Source: CBDCLY01 sp965218715 (GTDB taxonomy: Bacteria > Bacteroidota > Bacteroidia > Flavobacteriales_E > Vicingaceae). Taken from it: DNA of 64,000 bases. Both the position numbers and the translations under genes were made by a program. Positions 18,301 to 27,798 of this stretch are shown one piece after another. The stretch is taken from assembly GCA_965218715.1 (NCBI GenBank), contig CBDCLY010000033.1:68806-132805 (forward strand), in the 5' to 3' direction. Below the pieces are notes generated by a model, which made no database searches, was not told where the DNA came from, and saw only the letters and a program-made list of their open reading frames with translations. Positions within the stretch are counted from its first letter, which is position 1, and the number at the start of each line of letters is the position of its first letter.

Positions 18301-18591
18301 ATGAGTGTTGATATTAAAACTGTGGAAAAAATTGCTGAATTAGCGAAGTTAAGTTTCGATGAATCCGGCAAAGAAAAAATGCAAAAAGACATGAATAAGA
18401 TGTTAGATTTTGTTTCTCAACTTCAAGAAGTGGATACCGAGGGAGTTGAACCTTTGATTTACATGTTGGATGAAAAAGCAATCCTAAGGGAAGATGTTGT
18501 TCAGCAAGACATTAGTCAACAAGAAGCCTTAAAAAATGCGCCTCTTAAAGATTCTGATTTCATTAAAGTTCCTACCGTATTGAAACGATAA
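18301..18591 (+). CDS. gatC: Asp-tRNA(Asn)/Glu-tRNA(Gln) amidotransferase subunit C
   Basis: 96 residues, the small stabilising subunit of GatCAB, which converts misacylated Glu-tRNA(Gln) or Asp-tRNA(Asn) to the correct form. The IAELAKLSFDESGKEKM start, the LDFVSQLQEVDTEGVEPL core and the KVPTVLKR end are characteristic. gatA and gatB are not in this window. It starts one base after the plsC stop and is followed by a strong terminator. Confidence 0.95.
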   Translation: MSVDIKTVEKIAELAKLSFDESGKEKMQKDMNKMLDFVSQLQEVDTEGVEPLIYMLDEKAILREDVVQQDISQQEALKNAPLKDSDFIKVPTVLKR

Positions 18592-18607
18592 AATTTGAGC
18601 AAAAAAA

Positions 18608-18638
18608 AAGCCGTGAGATTTCTCACGGCTTTTTTTTT
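18608..18638. terminator. Bidirectional intrinsic terminator
   Basis: AAGCCGTGAGA (18608-18618) pairs perfectly with TCTCACGGCTT (18621-18631) around a TT loop. Nine A precede it and a T-run follows it, so it works for both gatC on the plus strand and the convergent lipoprotein gene on the minus strand. Confidence 0.93.
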
Positions 18639-18651
18639 GCATTTTATTCTC

Positions 18652-20097
18652 TTATGGGAAAATTATTCCCTCATAGCTATTTGGATCAACCTTAGGAACG
18701 TTTGCACCATATTTCTCATTGATGACTTCAATGAAAGAATTACAAATGATGGCATATCCTCTTGTATTAGGGTGAACACCATCCAATGAAAATGCACCAC
18801 CTGTGATGTAATCAGTTGAGTATGTTACTCCATTGTAAGTTAAACCAGATTCCATCTCACTAAGGATTCTATTGGCATCTAATAAACCAAGGTTTTTGTT
18901 AGATGCCCCAGTTCTGATGATGTCATTGTAAGCCTTTAAATTGGTGTTCATGGCATCAACTTCCTTTTTCAACAAAGTAAATTGCATAGGAATTGGCGTT
19001 GAGCTTCCCCAGCCAGCACATTTTAAAGAATCTTGAGGAACGCCCAATGTGATGAATTCATTCGCTTTAATTTGTCTAATGTTTGGCATGGTGCCAACCC
19101 CTGGAATTGTAACAGTTTTAAGGCTATTGTCTTGAATAACAAAAGCATTATTTCCTTCTGCGAACGACATTTTTCTTCTTGCTGCTTGATCAGCTGATAT
19201 TAAGCCAAAACTTGCTGCAGCATCCATTGCTCCATTGTAACCAGCATAACTAGTATTTGCAGAAGCTGCTTGACTAGCAGTTAGCTCCAATGCATTCCTA
19301 TTTACCGCATTGAAATAAGGAATTGAAGTAATATCTGGAATATTTGCCAACACTCCCTTAGCACCATTCTTGGTCAAAGAGTCTAACATCATGTTGTAAG
19401 TTGCTCTAAATGTTGTAACTGGGGTTAAAGACTCTGAGCCTTCATCTCCACCTTCAATTGCGTACAATAAGATGTCATTGCTTCCTATCCAAAAAGTAAA
19501 GAAACTTGGATTAGATTTACCAACCAATTCAGCAACTGATTCATTAAAGTTACCTGGGTTAACAAATCTTGTGTAGTATGGATTAGCAGTTCTTGGCATT
19601 GTTAAAAGGCCTCCAGGATTTCCAAATCCAGGAGCAACTAGATGAAAAGATTTAGCTCCAGGAATTCCTAGGTTATTGTAAGGTCCATTTGCTCCAATGA
19701 ATTTTGAAGGGTCTGCAAAGTTAAATTGATCAATTTGTCCAACTCCAGCCTCAGGGCCAGGTCCAATCTCACCAGTACAATCAGCACCTAGTTCTAATTC
19801 AAATTCAGAATTACTTGAAGAACCAATTCCAACACCTGCATCTAATAGTGGTTGTTTAAAACTTCCTCCGCCTACTAATTGCATTTGTCCTGCTAAAATA
19901 GCTGGAAAAGAAACTTCTTGGCGTTTTCTTCTTAAGGCCCCACTTTGGTATCCTGCGGTTAATGAATTACCAACAGAAATATAGTTTGAAAAATCAGCTG
20001 AGCCTGAATCGAAAACAACTTCTCCATCAAATTCAGGGCTACAAGCTGTCGCAAGTGCGATAGGTAGAGCAAGAAAATATTTATTAAATTTTTTCAT
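18652..20097 (-). CDS. SGNH/GDSL-type hydrolase lipoprotein
   Basis: 481 residues. A lipoprotein signal peptide ends LATAC with Cys19, so it should be anchored in a membrane, probably the outer one. SGNH blocks are visible: block I is SVGNSLTAGYQ (GNSL in place of GDSL), block III is WIGSNDIL and block V is DGVHPNTRGYA, giving the catalytic Ser, Asn, Asp and His. Family members hydrolyse esters of lipids or acetylated glycans. It lies 16 bases downstream of a FadL-type porin, which suggests a lipid-scavenging pair (inference). It is larger than simple SGNH esterases because of long insertions. Confidence 0.85.
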   Translation of the reverse strand: MKKFNKYFLALPIALATACSPEFDGEVVFDSGSADFSNYISVGNSLTAGYQSGALRRKRQEVSFPAILAGQMQLVGGGSFKQPLLDAGVGIGSSSNSEFELELGADCTGEIGPGPEAGVGQIDQFNFADPSKFIGANGPYNNLGIPGAKSFHLVAPGFGNPGGLLTMPRTANPYYTRFVNPGNFNESVAELVGKSNPSFFTFWIGSNDILLYAIEGGDEGSESLTPVTTFRATYNMMLDSLTKNGAKGVLANIPDITSIPYFNAVNRNALELTASQAASANTSYAGYNGAMDAAASFGLISADQAARRKMSFAEGNNAFVIQDNSLKTVTIPGVGTMPNIRQIKANEFITLGVPQDSLKCAGWGSSTPIPMQFTLLKKEVDAMNTNLKAYNDIIRTGASNKNLGLLDANRILSEMESGLTYNGVTYSTDYITGGAFSLDGVHPNTRGYAIICNSFIEVINEKYGANVPKVDPNSYEGIIFP

Positions 20098-20113
20098 AAT
20101 TGTTTCTTATTGC

Positions 20114-21364
20114 TTAAAAATTATAATGAAGTCCGATTCCTGGAATTATACTTGAGGCTTTGTATTTTCCTCCGAAATTCTCTCCACCTAAGGTGCGTCT
20201 ATTTTTTGAGTCTTGATAATAAGAGTCTCTTTCTTGTCCATCAATATAGATGAAAGAAGCATCTGCACTTAATTTATCAGAGAAGTTATAGGTAAGTCCA
20301 CAAGTCAATCCGATGTTATCAGTGTTTGGCGTCTCGGGGTTAAAGAAATTATCCTGAATTGGAGATTCGTCATAATAGGCACCAACTCGAGCAATCAATT
20401 TTTCTGATGGTTGATATTGAATGCCAAATCGGTAAATTGAAGAAGCCTTGTAGTTTCTAGGATTTTTAGAGTCTTTAAAGCCATCAGTTTCAGTTTCAAA
20501 ATCAAAGTCTAAGCTTCTGTATACGTACCAGTCAACAAAACTATATTCTACTGCAACTAAAAATTTATCATTGATTTGATAGCTTGCCCCAATAGTTGAG
20601 GTTGAAGGCAATGGCAACTCGGCATCAAATGAATTTGTTGGAGGAACTGTACCTGCAGTTGAGGCAGGTAAATCAAATTCTGCGTCTCCATCTCTTAATG
20701 TCATTGTTACTGCTGAACGGTAAGATAGACCAATATTGAATTTTTCAGTCACTTTATAGTGCAATCCAAAATTAAAACCCATTCCGCTGGCGCTACCTGA
20801 AAGATTAGTTGATCCTACAGACTGCTGAGCGCTTGAAAAGCCAACAGCTCTATTCAATTCAAATTTTCCAGTTGCATAAATGAAACCTAAGCCAATGTTT
20901 AAATTGTCATTTGCTTGAATGCTAAGAGTAGGTTGAATAAATATTGCACGTAAAGAAATGTCACGAATCAAATACTTGCCATCCCAATCATCACCCCAAG
21001 TTACACCAGATCCAAAAGGAGTATATACAGCTAAACCAGCTGTAATGTCTCTATTTAATTTGGCAGTTCCATATAAATAAAATGGAGTCCCTAGAGGATT
21101 ATCTGTTTCAGATTCTAACCCTGTACTTTGATTTTGATAAATAACGGTAGAGGTAATACCACTAGCTCCAGCCTCTAGACTGAACTTAGTATCGCTCATG
21201 CCCATCATGGCAGGATTAAAATAAGCACTAGATGCGCCAAGGTAAAAGCTTGTACCCAAGTGACCCATGCCACTTTGTTGGTTTCCCTGAAGGTTTACTT
21301 GAAAACCACCAGCCATTGAAAGTAGTGGTATCATCGCCAAAATTGGGAGTAGCAATTTTTTCAT
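20114..21364 (-). CDS. OmpP1/FadL/TodX family outer-membrane transporter
   Basis: 416 residues. The signal peptide (MKKLLLPILAMIPLLSMA) is followed by the FadL-type mature start GGFQVNLQGNQQSGMGHLG, whose N-terminal hatch plugs the barrel. Repeated amphipathic strands and the terminal aromatic IGLHYNF fit a 14-strand barrel. Family members let long-chain fatty acids or other hydrophobic molecules across the outer membrane. It is the first gene of a two-gene operon with the SGNH lipoprotein and divergent from korA. Confidence 0.9.
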   Translation of the reverse strand: MKKLLLPILAMIPLLSMAGGFQVNLQGNQQSGMGHLGTSFYLGASSAYFNPAMMGMSDTKFSLEAGASGITSTVIYQNQSTGLESETDNPLGTPFYLYGTAKLNRDITAGLAVYTPFGSGVTWGDDWDGKYLIRDISLRAIFIQPTLSIQANDNLNIGLGFIYATGKFELNRAVGFSSAQQSVGSTNLSGSASGMGFNFGLHYKVTEKFNIGLSYRSAVTMTLRDGDAEFDLPASTAGTVPPTNSFDAELPLPSTSTIGASYQINDKFLVAVEYSFVDWYVYRSLDFDFETETDGFKDSKNPRNYKASSIYRFGIQYQPSEKLIARVGAYYDESPIQDNFFNPETPNTDNIGLTCGLTYNFSDKLSADASFIYIDGQERDSYYQDSKNRRTLGGENFGGKYKASSIIPGIGLHYNF

Positions 21365-21435
21365 AAGTGTCGTATAAATTTGGGGTTAAAAGTAAATTTT
21401 TTTTTTTGCATTTCAACAACAGATCTTTGATTCGA

Positions 21436-21463
21436 TTGTTTTACTTTATTGTGAGTAAATTTG
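21436..21463 (+). promoter_or_regulatory. Promoter of the korAB operon
   Basis: TTG at 21436-21438 and a perfect TAAATTTG at 21456-21463 are separated by 17 bases. This also settles the korA start: the in-frame TTG at 21461 lies inside the box, so the ATG at 21488 is used. Confidence 0.55.
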
Positions 21464-21487
21464 GCCAGCGAAAAGCGGACTATAAAT

Positions 21488-23317
21488 ATGACAAAATCAG
21501 TAGAAGAAAAGCAGGAGGTGAGTATAGTTTTCGCAGGAGATTCTGGTGACGGAATTCAGCTAACTGGGACTCAATTTACCAACACAAATGCCTTGTTTGG
21601 GAACGACATAAGCACCTTCCCTAATTATCCAGCAGAAATTCGAGCTCCTCAAGGCACAATTGCAGGAGTTTCTGGCTTCCAATTGAAATTTGGTAGCACT
21701 GAGGTTTATACCCCTGGAGATGCATGTGATGTTTTGGTAGCAATGAATGCTGCTGCCCTTAAGGTAAATTTACAAAGCTTAAAAAAATCTGGAACCATAA
21801 TATTAAACACAGATGGTTTCAATGCTAGGGATTTGAAGTTGGCTAAGTATGAATCAAATCCCTTAGAAGATAACAGCCTTGAAGATTTTAGAACCATTCA
21901 AATTGATGTCACTAAAATGACTCGAGCCACTCTGGTAGATAGTGGAATGGGTAAAAAAGAAATAGACCGGTCAAGAAACATGTTCGTTCTTGGCTTCTTG
22001 TATTACATGTACAACCGGAAATTGTCATTTACCGAAAACTTTATCAAAGAAAAGTTCAAATCCAAACCTGACTTAATTGAAGCCAACATTAAAGTATTAA
22101 GAGCAGGCTATAATTTTGGGGACACTAGTGAAACATTTACTTCTCGATACAATGTAAAAGCTGCAAAATTACCTGAAGGCGTATATCGAAACATCATGGG
22201 GAACCAAGCTGCTGCATTGGGCTTGATCGCAGCTTCTAAGAAAGCCGGTATAGATTTATTCTATGGCACTTATCCAATTACTCCTGCTTCTGATATTTTG
22301 CATGAATTGGCAAAACATAAAAACTTTGGAGTGAGCACTTTTCAAGCCGAGGATGAAATTGCTGCTATTTGTTCTGTCATTGGAGCCTCATTTGGCGGAA
22401 AATTGGGAGTAACAGCTTCATCTGGCCCTGGCATTGCTCTTAAAGGAGAAGCCATTGGCTTAGGAGCCATCCTCGAGTTGCCAATGGTGATTTGTAACAT
22501 TCAAAGAGGCGGACCTTCAACTGGATTGCCTACAAAAACAGAACAATCAGATCTTTTACAGGCGGTTTATGGAAGAAATGGCGAAGCTCCAATTCCGGTT
22601 GTATCAGCGTCTTCTCCTTCTGACTGTTTTTCTGCCATTTTCGAAGCTTGTAGAATTGCCATTGAACACATGACACCTGTATTTTTTCTTTCTGATGGAT
22701 ACATGGCTAATGGTTCTGAGCCGTGGAGCTTTCCGCATCCAGATGATTTGAAGGAAATTAAACCGATGCTAGTTGAGCCAGGAAAAGGAGAAGCTTACCT
22801 TCCTTACAAAAGAGATGAGAATCTAGTTAGGAAATGGGCAATTCCTGGCATGAAAGGTTATGAGCATCGCATTGGGGGATTGGAAAAGGAAGATGAAACA
22901 GGAAATGTTTCTTATGATCCCGAAAACCATGAAAAAATGGTTTGGACAAGACAAAACAAAATAGAAAAAATTGCCGAGAGTATCCCAGAACAAGCCATTA
23001 ATAATGGATTGGAAAGTGGTGATATATTAGTGCTTTCTTGGGGCTCAACTTATGGTGTTGTAAAAACCGCTGTTAGAGAATGTGTTGATGAGGGAGTAAA
23101 AGTTGGACATGCCCATTTGAGGTATATAAGCCCATTCCCAGAAAATCTAAATGATATTTTTAAGCAGTACGCCAAAGTAATTGTTCCAGAAATGAACAAT
23201 GGTCAACTTTTAAAGTTAATTAGAGATAAATACTTAATTGATGCTAAAGGAGTCAATAAAATTAAGGGCATTCCATTTACAACAGAAGAAATTAAAACAG
23301 CTATTTTAGAAGCATAA
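21488..23317 (+). CDS. korA: 2-oxoacid:acceptor oxidoreductase subunit alpha (2-oxoglutarate:ferredoxin type)
   Basis: 609 residues, a fusion of the gamma domain (VFAGDSGDGIQLTGTQF, residues about 15-190) with the alpha domain (GTYPITPASDILHELAKH, FQAEDEIAAICSVIGASFG). With KorB it decarboxylates 2-oxoglutarate or a related 2-oxoacid to the acyl-CoA and reduces ferredoxin. The gamma-alpha fusion favours the Kor type over four-subunit enzymes, but the substrate is not fixed by sequence. The next gene starts at the base after the stop. Confidence 0.9.
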   Translation: MTKSVEEKQEVSIVFAGDSGDGIQLTGTQFTNTNALFGNDISTFPNYPAEIRAPQGTIAGVSGFQLKFGSTEVYTPGDACDVLVAMNAAALKVNLQSLKKSGTIILNTDGFNARDLKLAKYESNPLEDNSLEDFRTIQIDVTKMTRATLVDSGMGKKEIDRSRNMFVLGFLYYMYNRKLSFTENFIKEKFKSKPDLIEANIKVLRAGYNFGDTSETFTSRYNVKAAKLPEGVYRNIMGNQAAALGLIAASKKAGIDLFYGTYPITPASDILHELAKHKNFGVSTFQAEDEIAAICSVIGASFGGKLGVTASSGPGIALKGEAIGLGAILELPMVICNIQRGGPSTGLPTKTEQSDLLQAVYGRNGEAPIPVVSASSPSDCFSAIFEACRIAIEHMTPVFFLSDGYMANGSEPWSFPHPDDLKEIKPMLVEPGKGEAYLPYKRDENLVRKWAIPGMKGYEHRIGGLEKEDETGNVSYDPENHEKMVWTRQNKIEKIAESIPEQAINNGLESGDILVLSWGSTYGVVKTAVRECVDEGVKVGHAHLRYISPFPENLNDIFKQYAKVIVPEMNNGQLLKLIRDKYLIDAKGVNKIKGIPFTTEEIKTAILEA

Positions 23318-24361
23318 ATGATGAACGAAAATTCAACAACAAGCATCCCTGAATATACGGCTAAAGATTTTTCTTCTGATCAAGAGGTGCGTTGGTGCCC
23401 AGGTTGTGGAGATTATTCTATCTTAAAGCAAGTTCAGGCCATTATGCCTAACATCGATAAGAAAAAGGAAGACATCGTATTTATCTCTGGGATTGGCTGC
23501 TCCTCTAGGTTTCCATATTACATGAATACTTATGGAATGCATAGTATCCATGGGAGAGCACCAGCTATAGCATCAGGCTTAAAAATTAGTCGACCAGAAT
23601 TGAGTGTTTGGGTAATTACTGGAGATGGTGATGCCTTGTCAATTGGCGGCAATCATCTGATTCATATGATTAGAAGGAATTTTGACCTGAATGTTCTGCT
23701 TTTCAATAACGAGATTTATGGATTAACCAAAGGGCAATATTCACCCACTTCAAGGGAAGGAACAGTAACCAAATCGACACCCATAGGATCTATTGACCAT
23801 CCTTTTAATCCTTTAACTTTATGTCTTGGTGCTCAATCCACTTTTATTGCTAGAACAATGGATAGAGACCCTATTCATCAAAGGGCAATTTTAAGTCGGG
23901 CCGACCAACACGTTGGAACTTCTATGGTTGAAATCTACCAAAACTGTAATGTGTTTAATGACGGAGCTTTTGAGGCATATACAGACAAAGGATTTAAAGC
24001 TTTAGAGGCCTTGTTTCTCGAACATGGTCAACCTTTAATTTTTGGTCATGAAAAAGAAAGAGGGATAATTCTAGATGGCTCAACTCCTAAAGTGGTACTA
24101 TTAAGTGAAGTAAGTGAAAATGATCTTTGGATTCACGATGAGCAGGACAGGTTTAAAGCACAATTGCTAACAGCATTTTTTGACGACCCTAATGAGAAAG
24201 AGCATTTACCGCGACCTTTTGGAGTTATTTATACGGAAGATCGATTTAGATATGAAGAAGCTCTAAAGCAACAGATTGAAGATAGCATTGAAAAGAAAGG
24301 AGAGGGTGATTTGGCTAAATTGTTACAAGGCGATAACATTTGGGAGGTAATAAACTCCTAA
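23318..24361 (+). CDS. korB: 2-oxoacid:ferredoxin oxidoreductase subunit beta
   Basis: 347 residues, the thiamine-diphosphate subunit. VRWCPGCGDYSIL and GIGCSSRFPYYM supply cysteines typical of an iron-sulfur site. ITGDGDALSIGGNHLIH plus LLFNNEIYGLTKGQ form the GDG...N thiamine-diphosphate motif. Two tandem ATGs allow a start at 23318 or 23321. It overlaps the convergent nadE end by four bases. Confidence 0.92.
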   Translation: MMNENSTTSIPEYTAKDFSSDQEVRWCPGCGDYSILKQVQAIMPNIDKKKEDIVFISGIGCSSRFPYYMNTYGMHSIHGRAPAIASGLKISRPELSVWVITGDGDALSIGGNHLIHMIRRNFDLNVLLFNNEIYGLTKGQYSPTSREGTVTKSTPIGSIDHPFNPLTLCLGAQSTFIARTMDRDPIHQRAILSRADQHVGTSMVEIYQNCNVFNDGAFEAYTDKGFKALEALFLEHGQPLIFGHEKERGIILDGSTPKVVLLSEVSENDLWIHDEQDRFKAQLLTAFFDDPNEKEHLPRPFGVIYTEDRFRYEEALKQQIEDSIEKKGEGDLAKLLQGDNIWEVINS

Positions 24362-25986
24362 GCTAGGTATTTTCCAACTATTGGCATTCTCCTTCCCATT
24401 CCAAAGGCTTTATCTGAAATTCTTAAAATTGGAGGTGCTTGATGCCTTTTGTATTCATTGATGTTTACTAACCTTAATGCCTGCTTTACTAAATCTGCCT
24501 CATGCCCAGCATCAATTAATTGACTCGGACTCCTATTTTCCTCTAAATACTTTTTTAGGATGGGGTCTAACAAATCATAATCAGGTAAAGAATCAGAATC
24601 TTTTTGATCAGGTCTTAACTCTGCACTGGGTGCTTTTTCGAGAATATGAATGGGAATAATTTCCTTTTCTTTATTTATGTAGTGACACAGCTCAAAAACT
24701 TCTGTTTTGTACAAATCGCCAATTACAGAAATGCCTCCGCTCATGTCACCATATAGGGTTCCATAACCAACAGCTAATTCACTTTTATTAGAGGTGTTTA
24801 AAAGAATTTCACCAAATTTATTACACCTTGCCATTAACAAGGTGCCCCTTATTCTAGATTGAATATTTTCTTCTGTAAGGTCAAATGCTAGTCCTTTAAA
24901 AAGTGGGGCTAATTGAACTTCAAATTCCTTGAATAAACTCTGTATTTGAATGGTGTGATATTCGCATCCTAAATTTTTACACAATTCAACAGCGTCTTCA
25001 ATTGAATGGTCTGAAGAGAACTGTGAAGGCATCAATATTGGATTTACATTTTCAGCACCTAATGCTTTTACAGCCAGCACTAGTGCTAATGCAGAGTCAA
25101 TCCCTCCTGAAAGGCCAAGTGTAGCTTTTTTGAACCCAAGTTTTGTAAAATAATCCTTAATGCCAAGGCACAATGCTTTTTCAATCTGACAGTACTTGGT
25201 CTCCGTTTGATCATTATTTTTAGCTAGTAATTGATTGGTATCAATAATTTGAAAATCTTCCTCAAACGATTTTAGCTTGCAAATGGTTTCTCCAGCGGCA
25301 TTGAGGAACCTTGAATTTCCATCAAAAATTAATTCAGTTTGAGCCCCAACATGATTTACATAAACCAAGGGTAATTGATACTCATTACTATTGTGTTGAA
25401 ACACCTTATTCCGATGCTGCTCTTGTTTAAAAGAAAACGGCGAAGCGGCAATGTTAATCATGAAGTCAGGTCGCTCTTTAACAAGTTCGTCAATTGGTGA
25501 CTTTCTATATTTAGAATTTCCTTCAATGTTCCAGATGTCCTCACAAATAGTCAAAGCAATTTTTTGCCCATTTAATTGGATGCATTGTTGCTCAAGAGCG
25601 CCTTCAAAATACCTATTCTCGTCAAAGATGTCGTAGGTAGGCAGTAAACTTTTATTTACTTTCTGAGCTATTTCCCCATTGTTTAAAAAGTAGGCTGTGT
25701 TGCTCAAAGCTTTACCTTTTGAGGCTTTATTGAAGCCTGGACCGCCAACAATAGCAGCTATTCCATTGCAATGTTTAGCAATTCTTTTAATGGCAGATTC
25801 GCAATGGAAAATGAAGTCATCGAATTCAAGAAAATCCCTTGGGGGATAACCAGAGATAGCCAACTCAGCAAAAACAACTAAATCGCAGTTTAAAGATTTA
25901 GCCAGTTTTATGTGCTCGACAATTTTCTCTTCATTGCTGGTGAAATTGCCTACATGGTAATTAAGCTGCGCGATTGCAATTTTCAT
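24358..25986 (-). CDS. nadE: Glutamine-dependent NAD(+) synthetase
   Basis: 542 residues in two domains. The N-terminal nitrilase-fold glutaminase has its Glu in ELAISGYPPRD and its nucleophile Cys in LTICEDIW. The C-terminal synthetase has the PP-loop GLSGGIDSALAL and the TSNKSELAVGYGT segment. It makes NAD from deamido-NAD, ATP and glutamine-derived ammonia. It lies nine bases after an outer-membrane barrel gene on the same strand and divergent from gldB, a neighbourhood known in Flavobacteriia. Confidence 0.95.
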   Translation of the reverse strand: MKIAIAQLNYHVGNFTSNEEKIVEHIKLAKSLNCDLVVFAELAISGYPPRDFLEFDDFIFHCESAIKRIAKHCNGIAAIVGGPGFNKASKGKALSNTAYFLNNGEIAQKVNKSLLPTYDIFDENRYFEGALEQQCIQLNGQKIALTICEDIWNIEGNSKYRKSPIDELVKERPDFMINIAASPFSFKQEQHRNKVFQHNSNEYQLPLVYVNHVGAQTELIFDGNSRFLNAAGETICKLKSFEEDFQIIDTNQLLAKNNDQTETKYCQIEKALCLGIKDYFTKLGFKKATLGLSGGIDSALALVLAVKALGAENVNPILMPSQFSSDHSIEDAVELCKNLGCEYHTIQIQSLFKEFEVQLAPLFKGLAFDLTEENIQSRIRGTLLMARCNKFGEILLNTSNKSELAVGYGTLYGDMSGGISVIGDLYKTEVFELCHYINKEKEIIPIHILEKAPSAELRPDQKDSDSLPDYDLLDPILKKYLEENRSPSQLIDAGHEADLVKQALRLVNINEYKRHQAPPILRISDKAFGMGRRMPIVGKYLA

Positions 25987-25995
25987 TCAAGCTGC

Positions 25996-26727
25996 TTAAA
26001 ACAGTACTCCAACATTTAAGGTAATGATGTTGTTAATGGCTTTAAAGTCTTTATTTCTACTTCCAGTTCCATTTCCATTTTGATCTGCATCATATCCATC
26101 CTCAGAAAGAATATTGGTAAAACCATTATTAAAAGTTAGGCCCATTAAAATGGAAGTATTGCCAGAAAGATTGTATTCAGCACCAAGGCCAACAACTAGT
26201 CCTGCCCTTAACAAATTAATTTCATCTTTAAAATCTACAGATTCTTGAGACAATGCGCCAGTTCCACCAGGATATTCAAAATCAATATCAGCTTCAGCAT
26301 CATAATTTACCCCAAGGCTAAATCCAAACTGACCATAATAAGTCATGTAACCAATTTCGTTGGTCTTTAGTTTTAATGTCAAGGGTATTTCAATGTACTT
26401 TAGACTAATGTCTGCATCTGTAACACCACCAAAGGTAGTTGGGGTTCCACCAACATCTAAAACTGTAGCATCTGGATAGCTCATTTTTCCTCCTGTTGAA
26501 AGAATAATAATTCCGGTTGAAACGGCATAATTTTCGGCAATGTTAAAGTCACCAATAATACCATAGCTAAACCCAAATTTTGATCCTTCACTTTCCGCGT
26601 TTTCAGATTGTGTTTTCAACCAACTTACATTTGGAGAAAGTTGCAATCCCAATTGGAAAGAATTTTGAGCTTGAATACCCAAGCTTATCAAAGCTGTTAG
26701 GGCGATTAGGAGAAGGTTCTTTTTCAT
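25996..26727 (-). CDS. Outer-membrane beta-barrel (porin-family) protein
   Basis: 243 residues. The ATG at 26727 gives a clear signal peptide (MKKNLLLIALTALISLGIQAQ). The mature protein has repeated alternating strands (FQLGLQLSPNVSWLK, YIEIPLTLKLKTNEIGY, LLRAGLVVGLGAEYNL) and ends IITLNVGVLF with a terminal Phe, as in OmpA-like or OMP_b-brl_2 barrels. Its cargo or function is unknown. It is the first gene of a transcript that probably continues into nadE. A perfect TAGTTTTG box lies 24 bases upstream. Confidence 0.82.
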   Translation of the reverse strand: MKKNLLLIALTALISLGIQAQNSFQLGLQLSPNVSWLKTQSENAESEGSKFGFSYGIIGDFNIAENYAVSTGIIILSTGGKMSYPDATVLDVGGTPTTFGGVTDADISLKYIEIPLTLKLKTNEIGYMTYYGQFGFSLGVNYDAEADIDFEYPGGTGALSQESVDFKDEINLLRAGLVVGLGAEYNLSGNTSILMGLTFNNGFTNILSEDGYDADQNGNGTGSRNKDFKAINNIITLNVGVLF

Positions 26728-26751
26728 ATTTTTACAAATAATTATTTTATG

Positions 26752-26759
26752 CAAAACTA
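26752..26759 (-). promoter_or_regulatory. TAnnTTTG -7 box for the barrel-nadE transcript
   Basis: Minus-strand TAGTTTTG matches the -7 consensus and gives a leader of about 20 bases to the ATG at 26727. The longer open frame starting at 26754 would begin inside this box, supporting the shorter protein. Confidence 0.5.
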
Positions 26760-26775
26760 AGGTGTTTTTATCAAA

Positions 26776-27798
26776 GTGAGGTCGGCCTTAATTCCCTTTA
26801 TTTTTAGTTTGTTTTTATTATTCCTTTTTTCTTGTGATAACAATCGCTGGAATGTGGATTCTGATTCGGTAGTATACTCTCCTGAATTGAAAAGGTTTGA
26901 TTTGGCATTATTTAAAATAATGTCGAACGACCAAGAATCAAATGGTTTAGAGGATTTAGAGAAGGAATTTCCTGAAATTCTCACAATGTATGTTGAGCAA
27001 TTGCTTCGATTTGGCCCAATGAAATCTATGGAAACAAGGAATCAATTTGGTGGATTTTTAAAACATAAAGATGTCATTGGGCTTTTTGCAGAGGTGGAGA
27101 AGAAATTTCCAAATACTGATTTGGTTATCGAGAAGAAAGCGATTGTAGAAGCCCTTAGAAGATATAAAGTTCATTTTCCTAACAAAGATTTGCCCTCGCT
27201 ACATTCCTTTGTTTCTGGCTTTCAATACCAAGTGGTTGTTAGCGACAGTATGCTTGGAATTGGTCTTGATATGTACCTAGGGGCCGAATTTAAAGAGTAT
27301 GCCCTTGTAGGAATTCCTCAATATAAATTTAAAACTTTTGAGCGCGAGTACTTAGTGTCTGATGTTGTTAAGGCTTGGTTATTAACCGAATTTGATGAAA
27401 GACCTGGTAGCAGCCTTTTGGATCAAATGGTAGCAAAAGGAAAAATCATTTACCTATTAGAAGCCATTTTGCCGGAGTCTGAATTTCATTATTTATTAAA
27501 TTTTGACCTTGAGGACTTAGCTTGGTGTGAAAAAAATCAATCTGATGTTTGGTTCCATTTAGTAGACATGGAGCTGCTGTACAATACAGAATTGGAACAG
27601 GTTAGAAAGTTCATGGGAGACGCACCCTTTATTCCAGGTTTTCCTGAAGGATCCCCTGGTAGGGTTGGTCATTGGTTGGGTCATCAAATAGTAAAAGCCT
27701 ATATGGATAAACATCCAAAAATCACCTTGAAAGAACTAATGGCAAATGAGAATGCCAATCAATTATTAATAGAATCATCGTATAAACCGAAACGATAA
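26776..27798 (+). CDS. gldB: Gliding motility lipoprotein GldB
   Basis: 340 residues. A lipoprotein signal ends FLFSC with Cys20. The rest matches the GldB family by pattern, including KRFDLALFKI near the start and GSPGRVGHWLGHQIVKAY near the end. In Flavobacterium GldB is needed for gliding and the type IX secretion machinery. The start is GTG; no ATG precedes the signal peptide. The end overlaps the gldC ATG by one base, and nadE lies upstream on the other strand as in related genomes. Family recognition is from recall, not from a search. Confidence 0.85.
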   Translation: MRSALIPFIFSLFLLFLFSCDNNRWNVDSDSVVYSPELKRFDLALFKIMSNDQESNGLEDLEKEFPEILTMYVEQLLRFGPMKSMETRNQFGGFLKHKDVIGLFAEVEKKFPNTDLVIEKKAIVEALRRYKVHFPNKDLPSLHSFVSGFQYQVVVSDSMLGIGLDMYLGAEFKEYALVGIPQYKFKTFEREYLVSDVVKAWLLTEFDERPGSSLLDQMVAKGKIIYLLEAILPESEFHYLLNFDLEDLAWCEKNQSDVWFHLVDMELLYNTELEQVRKFMGDAPFIPGFPEGSPGRVGHWLGHQIVKAYMDKHPKITLKELMANENANQLLIESSYKPKR

